DNA from: Acidocella sp.
Lineage (GTDB): Bacteria; Pseudomonadota; Alphaproteobacteria; Acetobacterales; Acetobacteraceae
Direction of reading: 5' to 3'
DNA: 64,000 nucleotides
Assembly: GCA_027308685.1 (NCBI GenBank)
Contig: DAIDEE010000006.1
Coordinates: forward strand, 1 to 64,000
In this document: one piece after another, positions 1 to 8,516 of the stretch
Layout of the letters: every line of letters starts with the position of its first letter
Position numbering within the stretch: position 1 is the first letter of the stretch
The notes under the pieces: generated by a model
What the model was told of the DNA's origin: nothing
Databases searched by the model: none
The model's input: only the letters and a program-made list of their open reading frames with translations
Program-made: the position numbers and the translations under genes

Positions 1-1
1 G

Positions 2-1852
2 CTGACCTTGTGGCCATTGGTCAGCGCCACGGCCGCGGGTGCGGTTGTCGGCGACGGCGTCTCTTACCTCTTTGGGCGCCGCTACAAGCTGCGCGTCATG
101 GCAATCTGGCCGCTGCGCGCCCGGCCAGGACTGTTGGACTCTGGTAAGGCGTTCTTCGGGCGTCATGGCAGCAAGGCGGTACTTATTGCACGCTTTCTGC
201 CAGCCGTTCGCGCCGTGATTCCGCTGGTGGCAGGACTGTCTGGCATGTCAGTGGTCAGGTTCTATGCGGTTGATATTTGCGCGGGCGGACTTTTCGCTTT
301 TTCGCATGTTCTGTTCGGTATGGCGATTGGTGCTTCGTTCACGATTCTTCATGCCATTGCGGCCCGCCTTGCAGTTCTGGCGCTGCTTCTGGCAGCTTTG
401 ATAGGATTGGTTGTGTGGCTAACCCCGTTGGCGGTTCGCCGGACGGCCGCGTTTGCGGCGCGCCTGCGAGGGCCGGTGCGTGAGTGGGCCCGAGGGGGTG
501 ATACCAGATTTCGGCGGCTCGTGCGCTCATTACTGGACCCCGAACGGCCGGAAATGCCAGGACTTTTGGTGTTAGCGCTTTCCGTAGCCAGCGGGTTATG
601 GTTGTTTTTTGGCGTTTTGCAGGATGTTATTGCCGGTGACCCGCTGGTGCGCGCCGACCGATCGGTATTCCATTTACTGCAATCATTGCGCGTGCCTATT
701 GTTGACCAGGTTATGGTGGCGATCACCGAGTTAGGTGATGCCAGCGTGATTGTGCCCGTAACTTTGACCGTGCTGGTCTGGCTCGCCTGGCAGCGTGCCT
801 GGCGAGCAGCGAGTTATGGGGTGGCTACCGTGGCGGGAGCCAGCATTTTCGCGGTGCTGCTGAAGGCGCTGCTTCATCAGGCCAGACCGGGAGCGCTCTA
901 TAATGGGTGGAATGCCTATTCGTTCCCGAGCAGTCACGCCACCGTTAGCGCGGCGTTGTATGGCTTTTTAGTGGTGTTGGTCGGCCGAGAGGTTAGTGCC
1001 CGTGCCAGCATGGCCGCCACGTTGGCTGCGGTCTCGCTGGTTGGTGCCATCGCCTTTTCGCGTCTCTATCTTGGCGCACATTGGCTCTCGGATGTGTTGG
1101 CAGGTCTCGCCGTTGGCGTGGCGTGGAGCGCTTTGCTCGGAATTGTGTATTTGCAGCATGCGCGGCGAGATGTGCGGGCAGGGGGCATGGCGGCTGGCAG
1201 TGTCATCGCGCTGTGTGGTGCCGGTATGCTGCATATTGCCTTGGCTCATCCGGCCGACATGCGGCGTTACGCGATACATCAGCCGATTTCACAGATGGCC
1301 CAGGCAGACTGGCAAAATGGTGATTGGGCTGCGCTGCCAATCCGGCGGGTGGATCTGTCCGGCGATTACGAGGAACCTTTCACGATCCAATGGGCAGGCT
1401 CTCTTGCAAGTCTGAAGGCGGACCTGCTGACGCAAGGCTGGCGCACGCCGGTGCCGTGGACGCTTCGCTCGTCCTTCGAATGGTTGCTGCCTAATGCCGC
1501 GCCGGCTGCCCTGCCGGTGTTGCCGCATCTCGACAACGGCCGCGCCGAAGCTCTGGTGATGATCGAGGCTGGCGGTGGCCTGCCCCCGGATCAGCGGCTC
1601 ATTCTTCGGCTTTGGCCGTCTGGTGTGGTGCTCTCGGGCGGCTTGGTGCCCCAGCCTGTGTGGATCGGTACGGTCGTCATCGAGGCGGTTGAGCATCTGA
1701 AGCCGTTAGTGACGGTTGTTGATGAGCAACAAGATGTGAACGAAGCGCTGGATAGGCTTAAAGCTGCTCTACCGAAAGCGCAGCTTGAGGGCCGCCTACC
1801 AGCGATAATCAGCCCAGATTGGAATGGAAAAATAATCATCGGCCAGCCTTAG
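2..1852 (+). CDS. DedA-PAP2-LssY fusion membrane protein (5' end cut by window)
   Basis: The frame is open through the left edge of the window, so the N-terminus is missing. The first ~150 residues look like the DedA/SNARE-associated membrane domain, with the typical FFGRHG and ARFLPAVRAVIPLVAG segments. Residues ~185-395 are a PAP2-type phosphatase domain. All three PAP2 motifs are present: K-x6-RP (KALLHQARP), PSSH, and SR-x5-H-x3-D (SRLYLGAHWLSD). The last ~210 residues resemble the LssY C-terminal domain. Proteins of this build are thought to act on lipid or undecaprenyl phosphates at the inner membrane, with the DedA part in lipid-carrier transport; the substrate here is inferred. The gene stops at TAG 1850-1852 and faces the multicopper oxidase gene convergently. 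Confidence 0.85.
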   Translation: MTLWPLVSATAAGAVVGDGVSYLFGRRYKLRVMAIWPLRARPGLLDSGKAFFGRHGSKAVLIARFLPAVRAVIPLVAGLSGMSVVRFYAVDICAGGLFAFSHVLFGMAIGASFTILHAIAARLAVLALLLAALIGLVVWLTPLAVRRTAAFAARLRGPVREWARGGDTRFRRLVRSLLDPERPEMPGLLVLALSVASGLWLFFGVLQDVIAGDPLVRADRSVFHLLQSLRVPIVDQVMVAITELGDASVIVPVTLTVLVWLAWQRAWRAASYGVATVAGASIFAVLLKALLHQARPGALYNGWNAYSFPSSHATVSAALYGFLVVLVGREVSARASMAATLAAVSLVGAIAFSRLYLGAHWLSDVLAGLAVGVAWSALLGIVYLQHARRDVRAGGMAAGSVIALCGAGMLHIALAHPADMRRYAIHQPISQMAQADWQNGDWAALPIRRVDLSGDYEEPFTIQWAGSLASLKADLLTQGWRTPVPWTLRSSFEWLLPNAAPAALPVLPHLDNGRAEALVMIEAGGGLPPDQRLILRLWPSGVVLSGGLVPQPVWIGTVVIEAVEHLKPLVTVVDEQQDVNEALDRLKAALPKAQLEGRLPAIISPDWNGKIIIGQP

Positions 1853-1956
1853 CGGTTAAGGCGTGGGGTCGCGCACCCTAACAAGTTGCGATTGTCAGCA
1901 CGATAAAACAGCGTCTCGTTTAAGTTGATGCAATCAAGGGCCAGGCCCCGATCGCA

Positions 1957-3375
1957 TCATACCACGCCGGCGTACCTTACTTCGGTCATCATGCCAGACA
2001 TCATATGAAACAGGTTGTGGCAGTGCAGTGCCCAGCGGCCTTGATTATCAGCGTCAAAGGCAATGCGTACGCCGCCCATCGGCGGGACCAGCACCGTATC
2101 GCGCACTGCGCCATTGAGCGTCTGCCCGTTGATCGCCACGACTTGAAAGGCATGGCCGTGCAAATGCATCGGATGCGACATCATCGAATGGTTCGTCATG
2201 TCGATCACCACCCGTTGACCGGCTTTGATCATCAGGACATCCGGGTTTGGCCAGGTACTGCCGTTCAACGACCAGACATATTGGTTCATATCCCCGCCAA
2301 GTCGCAGGGGAATTGTGATATCTGCATCGCGCAGGCCCAACGGTTTAGCGGCGGATAACGAGGTTTCCAGCGACAGATCAACAGCGTTTGCCGCCACCAT
2401 CGCCGTGTTGTCCAGTTTGCTGACAGTTGCGGTCGCAGTTGCCAGAACCAGCCCGGTGCGCGCTGTTTTTCCCTCGACCTGTGCAAATACCGGAAAGGCC
2501 CCGGCCCGCGGCAGCTTTAATAAAATATCTAATCTCTGCGCCATAGCAACGGGAAATTGTGAACCGGTGACGGGTTTCACATCATGCCCATCGACCGCAA
2601 TCAACTGACCAGACAGAGCGCCAAGATCAATCCAGAAATTGGTGGACGACGCGCCATTGATAATGCGTAACCGAATATTTTGCCCAGCCGAAACCCGGAT
2701 GATTTGTGGGTCGGCCAGTGTGCGTTCGTTGGTTAAATAAGCGTCGTAATCAATATCATTGAGATCACCACCGCCCATCATACCGCCGGAGCCCATGTTC
2801 ATGCCGCTCATGTTCATCCCGCTCATGTTCATGCCGCCCATGCCACCTTTTTTGGTTAAGCCGGCCAGCAGTTCATCGGGGTTCTTGAAGCTGAAGTCGT
2901 GCAGCATCATCACCACGTCCTGCACGTCAGCAGCGGCACCCGCTGCATCATGCACAATTAAAGGCGCGGCCATAAGCTGCTGTTCCTGCATGCCTTGATG
3001 AGAATGCATCCAGAATGTGCCAGGGATTGGGGCAAAATCATATAATTTTTTGCCTCCGTTAGCGATGGCTGGTGTTTGCGGCCATGGAAACCCATCCTGC
3101 TTCCAATCAGGTAGCTGACCGTGCCAATGCACAATAGTTTCAGTACCACATTGATTGTCCAGCATTACCGCGAACCGCTCGCCCGGGCTGAGTGTTAAGC
3201 CCGGTTTGCCGCCAGGTCCGATCAGTCCAAAAACCTTCGCTGGCTTGCCATTAACCTCAAGAATACGACTGGTCGCACTTAGCAGATTGCTGGATTGTGC
3301 CTGAGCCTTTGGTACAGCGCTCAACAGGCCTAACCCGGCCGTTCCAGCCAAAACATTCCTACGTGACAACCTCAT
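1957..3375 (-). CDS. Tat-exported multicopper oxidase, CueO-like
   Basis: Predicted periplasmic copper oxidase of about 472 residues. The N-terminus has a twin-arginine signal (LSRRNVLAG). All four copper-ligand motifs are visible: HWHG (~83-86), HSH (~124-126), HPMHLHGH (~401-408) and HCHNLFHMMSGM (~451 on), in which the Met supplies the axial type-1 ligand. A Met/Gly-rich loop with repeated GMNMS units lies at about residues 175-205, as in CueO, where such a loop binds Cu(I). ATG at 3375 is preferred over TTG at 3399 because an AAGGGA ribosome site sits just upstream and the Tat motif then starts at residue 3. It is last in a minus-strand run after a Spy-like protein and a Met-rich membrane peptide. 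Cu(I) oxidation is the expected role. Confidence 0.9.
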   Translation of the reverse strand: MRLSRRNVLAGTAGLGLLSAVPKAQAQSSNLLSATSRILEVNGKPAKVFGLIGPGGKPGLTLSPGERFAVMLDNQCGTETIVHWHGQLPDWKQDGFPWPQTPAIANGGKKLYDFAPIPGTFWMHSHQGMQEQQLMAAPLIVHDAAGAAADVQDVVMMLHDFSFKNPDELLAGLTKKGGMGGMNMSGMNMSGMNMGSGGMMGGGDLNDIDYDAYLTNERTLADPQIIRVSAGQNIRLRIINGASSTNFWIDLGALSGQLIAVDGHDVKPVTGSQFPVAMAQRLDILLKLPRAGAFPVFAQVEGKTARTGLVLATATATVSKLDNTAMVAANAVDLSLETSLSAAKPLGLRDADITIPLRLGGDMNQYVWSLNGSTWPNPDVLMIKAGQRVVIDMTNHSMMSHPMHLHGHAFQVVAINGQTLNGAVRDTVLVPPMGGVRIAFDADNQGRWALHCHNLFHMMSGMMTEVRYAGVV

Positions 3376-3618
3376 TTTGACACTATCCCTTGCAACCAAC
3401 TATACTTGTTATGTAATAGCATCTTGATTTTTGAGAAGTATGTCGGCGAATTAAACTACCGAACAGCAATGACTCATGCTGTATATCGCACATCTTTGTG
3501 CTGATTTTTCCATTCCCGGTTATCGGTGCTTTTGTCGGGGTTACCGAGCCACGCACCGTCAAAAAGCTAGCCTCAAGCTATCGTTGATTTTTTATGCTAG
3601 TCATGCACGCTCAGCTTA

Positions 3619-3750
3619 TTATCGGCGGTGATCAAAAAACAGATATTTCACCAGGGCCGCGATTACAAGCATGCAGACCAATGCGCCAAATAATCCTCCC
3701 CAGCCCATGCCCCACATCATCGAGCCACCATAGCCATAACCATACATCAT
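3619..3750 (-). CDS. 43-residue Met/Gly/Tyr-rich membrane peptide in copper module
   Basis: A small reading frame with an excellent ribosome site (AGGAG, 5 bases before the ATG at 3750) and a TAA stop at 3619-3621. The N-terminal half is a run of Met, Tyr, Gly and Trp (MMYGYGYGGSMMWGMGWGG). It is followed by one hydrophobic helix (about residues 20-34) and a short basic, His-containing tail (FFDHRR). It lies between the Spy-like and multicopper oxidase genes on the same strand. The Met residues could bind Cu(I) on the periplasmic side; this is inference. Similar tiny Met/Gly-rich membrane peptides occur near copper genes, but I cannot name a family. Confidence 0.65.
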   Translation of the reverse strand: MMYGYGYGGSMMWGMGWGGLFGALVCMLVIAALVKYLFFDHRR

Positions 3751-3771
3751 TTTAACTCCTACAAGGAATAT

Positions 3772-3806
3772 CCGGCCTGCCCCAACTGCTGACCATGGCA
3801 GGCCGG
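3772..3806 (-). promoter_or_regulatory. Perfect 10-bp inverted repeat between Spy-like gene and membrane peptide
   Basis: CCGGCCTGCC (3772-3781) and GGCAGGCCGG (3797-3806) are perfect inverted copies around a 15-base loop. In the minus-strand transcript this hairpin falls 41 bases after the Spy-like stop codon and just before the ribosome site of the 43-residue peptide. No T-run follows, so it is more likely a processing or attenuation structure than a simple terminator. Confidence 0.5.
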
Positions 3807-3847
3807 TTGATCAACTCACCAGATACCGGCCCAAGCGGTTTTAGCTG

Positions 3848-4480
3848 TTACTCGTCGAAATTCATCATGGTTGGGCCTATACCGTAACCACCTCCAAACC
3901 TGCCCTCCAGTGCAAGGCCAGGTAAAATCTCATGCGCCTGGCCATTTTGGTAAGGGGTTAGTTTGGCCACCAATGCCTCAGCCGCAGCCTTTTGATCATC
4001 AAAATTCTGCTTTTTGAGCATGATCATCTGGCTCATAAACGTAAACTGCTCATCGGGTGTGACGGCCGTTTTGTCATTTGGCTCAAACGCCGCTTTCATG
4101 GCTGTGAAAAATTTCTGATCCGACGCGGTCACGGCATCGACATAGGCCTTCCAGGCCGGAGCTTCATCGCTGGTGATCTTCAATTCTTGCTTCAGCGCCT
4201 CAAAGCGGTTCGCAAAAACTGCTTTACCATTGCCCGACCAGACGTGGCCTGGTCCAAACCCATTCATCATCCCTGGTCCGTAACCAGACCCAAAGGCACC
4301 CATCATGCCCGCTCCAACCCCGCTACCGGGACCACCCATCATGCCCGGCCAATAATTGCCGCTTTGGTCCGTTGTCGTGGCTGAGTTAGCAGCAGGTTGC
4401 GCTAACGCAGCAGCGGCAAATCCTATCAGAATCAAAGTAGCCGCACCGGTCAGTACAATCCGGCGAAATTTTGTTGTCAT
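3848..4480 (-). CDS. Spy/CpxP-like periplasmic protein (LTXXQ type), Met/Gly-rich
   Basis: A 210-residue exported protein with a signal peptide of about 28 residues (ending AAALAQ). A Gly/Met segment with repeated PGMMGG/GMMGAFG/PGMMNGFG units follows (about 40-80). The helical rest carries an LTPYQ motif near the C-terminus, as in the LTXXQ (Spy/CpxP) family of ATP-independent periplasmic chaperones. The ribosome site is AGGAG, 8 bases before the ATG at 4480. It is the first gene of the minus-strand copper run. Spy/CpxP proteins respond to envelope stress, including metals; the Met-rich insert suggests direct copper binding, which is inferred. Confidence 0.75.
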   Translation of the reverse strand: MTTKFRRIVLTGAATLILIGFAAAALAQPAANSATTTDQSGNYWPGMMGGPGSGVGAGMMGAFGSGYGPGMMNGFGPGHVWSGNGKAVFANRFEALKQELKITSDEAPAWKAYVDAVTASDQKFFTAMKAAFEPNDKTAVTPDEQFTFMSQMIMLKKQNFDDQKAAAEALVAKLTPYQNGQAHEILPGLALEGRFGGGYGIGPTMMNFDE

Positions 4481-4770
4481 GTTAAGATCTCCTGGTGAAC
4501 GAAGCGCGGCTTCGGGTTGAAGCGTAAGCGCTAGGTCAGGTCGTTCGATAGTCTAAACATGAACCTGCTGCCTTGATCTCGATCAAAATGAGAGACCATT
4601 CGCAAGTCGTATTTTGGCCAGAGTGTCATGCTTTACTTGGCAGGGCCTTAATCATTCAGTGCCAGAAATCACCGGGCGTTTGAAATTGACGGATCGTGGA
4701 ATTTGACCGCGCCATTGATTTCAACCTACGCCGCAAATAATATAGTAAAGTATAAACTGAGCACTATCCT

Positions 4771-5937
4771 CTAAGAAAGGTAGATGCCGCATATGCGATT
4801 CCGGCCTTCTTCCTTGGCGCTGTAGAGAGCCCTGTCTGCTGCTTCTACCAAATCAATGGGCGCTTTCTTGCCAGGTTCAGGCACGAACGAAGCAACCCCG
4901 AGACTGATTGTCATGATGCCGCCCGGCCGGTTTGCGTGTGGGATTCGCATGTCACGGACCTGACGAAGCATCCGTTCCGCAACGGTGAGGGCTGATTTCA
5001 TGTCTGTGTTGGGAAGCAGAACAGCAAATTCCTCGCCGCCGTAGCGTCCTACGATGTCTGTTGGTCGGCAGGAGGCCTCCAAAGCGCTTGCCAGTTTTTG
5101 GAGACACCGGTCACCGGCGGGGTGTCCATAAAGATCGTTGTATTCCTTAAATGTATCGGCATCGATCATGATAAGCGAAAGTGGCTGGTTGGCCTTACTG
5201 GCACGATGAAAATACCGGTGCAGACATTCCTCAAAGTGTAGTCGATTACCGACGTTGGTAAGAAAGTCAAACCGTGCGTTGGCATGATGCCAGCGCACAG
5301 TTTTTTCCTTGACCAGCGCGATCATACTGAAATTTCCGACCAGCATGATAACGGTAAGGTCAATGATCAAAATGTCAAATCCAGGGACAGCTTCAAAGGA
5401 CGCATACGATATTCTAGGCCACACCAGCGATCGTACTGCCCGCTGCAGCATAATGATTAACTGAAGGCCTAGAATAACGAGCACAGGCCAGCGGATAACA
5501 GCGGAGCCTTGGGGGGTTAGCCAAAGCTCGTGGAGGGTGAGGCTCATGGGAATGAGCAGCAATAGAAGACTTAAACCAACGCGAAGGTCTAAACTTGCCC
5601 TGAATTCCGGAATAAAATAAAGCCCAAGCCAGATTAGTATCGGTGTGATGATGACGATGCTTTGTGGTTGAAACCCTCTTAAATACCGAAAGGCGGTCCA
5701 AAAAAAACCAAAGCTAAATAGCAGAGCAAAGTTGGTGAACGCGACACCTGCCAGCAAAGGCAATGTAGCACGGCCGATCATTGCGAGTGACATCAAGACT
5801 CCCGAAGCCGCAATCCAGAAAACCTCAATTTGCTGGCGGTCCTGCAGCCAAACAAGCAGGCTACCGCCCGCTGTTAGTAGGGTTACAAAGACCATAGCCA
5901 TGAGAAGTGTCTGCGGGTCTAAATTCAACGGTATCAT
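4771..5937 (-). CDS. Membrane-bound diguanylate cyclase (GGDEF)
   Basis: A 388-residue protein. About 205 N-terminal residues form six to seven hydrophobic helices and a C-terminal GGDEF domain follows. The active site is intact as GGEEF (about residue 300). An RxxD product-inhibition site (RPTD) sits exactly five residues upstream, so both synthesis of cyclic di-GMP from two GTP and feedback inhibition are expected. The N-terminal membrane domain is presumably a sensor; I do not recognise its family. No EAL domain is attached. The gene stands alone, with a 290-bp gap downstream and a 1.3-kb gap upstream. Confidence 0.92.
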   Translation of the reverse strand: MIPLNLDPQTLLMAMVFVTLLTAGGSLLVWLQDRQQIEVFWIAASGVLMSLAMIGRATLPLLAGVAFTNFALLFSFGFFWTAFRYLRGFQPQSIVIITPILIWLGLYFIPEFRASLDLRVGLSLLLLLIPMSLTLHELWLTPQGSAVIRWPVLVILGLQLIIMLQRAVRSLVWPRISYASFEAVPGFDILIIDLTVIMLVGNFSMIALVKEKTVRWHHANARFDFLTNVGNRLHFEECLHRYFHRASKANQPLSLIMIDADTFKEYNDLYGHPAGDRCLQKLASALEASCRPTDIVGRYGGEEFAVLLPNTDMKSALTVAERMLRQVRDMRIPHANRPGGIMTISLGVASFVPEPGKKAPIDLVEAADRALYSAKEEGRNRICGIYLS

Positions 5938-7238
5938 TTTAATGAATTAGCCTCGCTGGCAGACGCTGCTGGACTGCTCTCCTTTAGAGTTACATTTTCT
6001 GAAGATTGCCGGAACTGCCTGGATGAAAATGGTGATACATGATTTAGGTATCCATAGGCTATTCGGTCGTGGATAAGCTGTCAAAATTTGCAATATCGGT
6101 TCGTCCGTATGTTTTATTTTAACGAGTGCACTTGTTTTAGATACTAACTGGTCGAGAAACCATTGTAATGTATAAAATATATGGTCATGTGTTTGTTCTG
6201 CATCTTTATCATAAGTACTACATAAATTTTAGACATTATGAGGCCACATGTTTAATGTCACATCACAGATGCCGCGACCGAAATGGCGCTCGTGATGCCG
6301 GCGTATGTATGAAATACCAAATAAATATCCCGTCTGACAGATGAATATCTTTGCTGTAATGCCTTCTGCAGAGCGGTAAATGCGGTGATAGTTTATTTTA
6401 GGCGTGCTGCGTTATGGGAGAAATATTTGGAATGTGATTAGGCAACGCTGCCTGTTCAAAGTCTGAATTTGAGGGTATGGATGCTTTCTCAACCTCAGAT
6501 TGAGGTTGGGGTGGAAACCTAGATATATGATTATTTTGACCATAGCTGTCAAAGACATTGTCGGCGTAATTTCAGGCTAGTCAAAAAGATTTGCTGTTGT
6601 ATCGACAAATGCATATTTGCTTTTGTCGGCTCTCGATGAACGAGGTTGCACAACCGGCATCACACTGAATGGTTCGCCGTAATTATTTGTCGGGCACCGC
6701 GGTCGTCTCTGTAGCGAGTTGAGCGGTTCAGGGTTTTGTCCAGTTCCGCGATCAGATCCTGCGAAGATCCAAGATTTTGGGCTAACTGCGAAGCCTCGAG
6801 GTACGCGTTGTGCGGTAGTGTTCGAGAGGCAGATACTGCGGTTTCCCAGAAACCGGGTGAACGCCGGTGCCGGAGAAAAAATCACACCCGTTTTGCGCCG
6901 GGCACCAGGCCCCGCCATGCGCGCCCGGATTTGTGGGTAATTGTAAGTCAAACCGGAGGGGTAGTATTGGGCAAGGGTATCGGGGCCGCATTGAGGCGTA
7001 ATGAAATAAATAACTCACTGGATAGTGAATTATATAGACAAACGATTTTGCCGGTGGTTATAAGGGGGCAGATGCTGGGAAACCGGTGTGCCGAGACCGT
7101 AAAAGCGGCTTGAAAACTAGGGTAGAGCGAAAGATGAGCAATTTATAGGCATAAATGAACCCAAGCGGGCGGGCGTGACCGCAGTGGTGTGAATGGCTGG
7201 CATCACCAACACTCATAATGATTAACGGAGGATAAACA
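5938..7238. other. 1.3-kb stretch without a convincing gene
   Basis: The left part (5938-6570) is clearly AT-rich and has no long frame. The right part (6577-7113) has overlapping open frames on both strands (a 124-codon frame on minus, a 125-codon frame on plus). None has a ribosome site, a recognisable motif or plausible protein composition, so I treat them as chance frames or eroded sequence. A palindrome at 7010-7033 and the leader of the ABC transporter operon occupy the end. Confidence 0.5.
7010..7033. promoter_or_regulatory. 24-bp near-perfect palindrome upstream of ABC transporter operon
   Basis: The left arm ATAACTCACT (7010-7019) and right arm AGTGAATTAT (7024-7033) are inverted copies with one mismatch, separated by GGAT. 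Size and symmetry fit a TetR-type operator. It lies about 205 bp before the start of the binding-protein gene. A TetR regulator is encoded at 16502-17179, but a link between the two is only inference. Confidence 0.5.
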
Positions 7239-8492
7239 ATGAACCAATTAGATAGTTTGAACGGAAAAATTCTGGTGCCGCGCCGTCGGTTGCTGGGCGG
7301 CATTGCCGCGGGTGCGGCGGTTTCATCGCTGGCGATGCCGCATATCGCGCGGGCTGCCGAGCCGATCCGTATCGGCCTGCTGGAGGCCAAGCAGGGGCCA
7401 ATTTCCCAGCAGGCGCAGTATCTGCAACAGGGCACATTTCTGGCGCTTGAGCAGTTGAACAACGAATTGCTTGGCCAGCCGGCCGAAATCGTATGGGATG
7501 ATGAGATTTCGCCTCAGGCGGCGGGGCAGAATGCCGTACAGTTGATCGAGCAGAACAAGGTTGTGGCATTGCTGGGTGGTGCGCTCAGCAATTTTGCACT
7601 GGCGGAAGAAGCGATCGCCGGACAATATAAAATTCCGTTTATCGTCAATAACGGTGCAGCCGAGGATATTACCGGGGCCAAGTGCAATCCCTATACATTC
7701 CGCTTGCAGCCGCCGGTGCCCGTGCAGGCCGCAGCGATGATGCCATTCCTCGAACATATCGGCAAACGCTGGTACTTCCTCTCAGCCTCATATGCGTTTG
7801 GCCAGGATATTGCCGACAGCTTCAAGGCCTTGTTGAAAACCGCCGGCGGCGTAATTGTGGGAGACGACCAGGTACCAGTTGGCACAGCTGATTATAGCGC
7901 CTTTATCCTTAAAATTCGTGATGCCAAGCCTGATTTGGTAATTGGTGGCCTGACTTCGGGTGATTTGTCGAACTTCCTGAAGCAATGGAATGATTTCGGG
8001 ATGCGCGGAAAAATTCCATTCACTGAAATCGCGGTGGGTGATCCTGATTTGTGGGCCGTGGGCAAGGAGAATGTTTCGGGCATTTATACCACTTTGTGGT
8101 GGTACAAAGACCCGAATAACTCGCCCGCAGACAAAGCTTTCGCAGACGCTTATCAGAAAAAATACAACCGCCCGGCTGCCGATAAAGCATGGATGGGTTG
8201 GTATACTGCCAAAATCATGTTCCAGGCGATCAATGCGGCGAAATCCACCAAGGCTGATGCCATTGTTGAAGCCTTGCAGAATTGGCACGAAATTGATGGC
8301 GGGCTGAATGTGCATTTCAACAAGTGGAACAACCAGCTTGAGCATCGTTTTCTGATTGTCGGCGTGAAGAAGAATATCCCTGATCAGTGGGATTACTTTG
8401 ACGTGCTGGCTTCGGTGCCGGGTTCGCCTGAGGCGATGACGGCAGCGTTTGGCACGGCGGCGGACAGCGTATGCCATATGACGGCGCTGTAA
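7239..8492 (+). CDS. HAAT-type ABC transporter substrate-binding protein, Tat-exported
   Basis: A 417-residue periplasmic binding protein of the Leu/Ile/Val or urea/amide type (Peripla_BP_6). A twin-arginine signal (PRRRLLGG) and hydrophobic stretch end near HIARA (about residue 39), and the mature protein starts with the family-typical IRIGLLEAKQGPIS. The ribosome site GGAGG is well placed before the ATG at 7239. It heads an operon with a LivH-type permease and a fused LivM-LivG-LivF protein. The ligand is not readable from sequence. Tat export is less usual than Sec export for this family. The shikimate-dehydrogenase homologue downstream makes a hydroxy acid or ring compound possible, but amides or amino acids remain equally open. 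Confidence 0.88.
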   Translation: MNQLDSLNGKILVPRRRLLGGIAAGAAVSSLAMPHIARAAEPIRIGLLEAKQGPISQQAQYLQQGTFLALEQLNNELLGQPAEIVWDDEISPQAAGQNAVQLIEQNKVVALLGGALSNFALAEEAIAGQYKIPFIVNNGAAEDITGAKCNPYTFRLQPPVPVQAAAMMPFLEHIGKRWYFLSASYAFGQDIADSFKALLKTAGGVIVGDDQVPVGTADYSAFILKIRDAKPDLVIGGLTSGDLSNFLKQWNDFGMRGKIPFTEIAVGDPDLWAVGKENVSGIYTTLWWYKDPNNSPADKAFADAYQKKYNRPAADKAWMGWYTAKIMFQAINAAKSTKADAIVEALQNWHEIDGGLNVHFNKWNNQLEHRFLIVGVKKNIPDQWDYFDVLASVPGSPEAMTAAFGTAADSVCHMTAL

Positions 8493-8516
8493 GTTAAACA
8501 GCGGGAGGAACGCACG

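Noticed and set aside
2790-2850. Short tandem DNA repeat
   Set aside because: It encodes the GMNMS repeats of the oxidase Met-rich loop and needs no separate explanation.
6577-6951. 124-codon minus frame (and overlapping plus frames) in the gene-free stretch
   Set aside because: Both strands are open over the same bases, there is no ribosome site and no recognisable motif; composition looks like chance.
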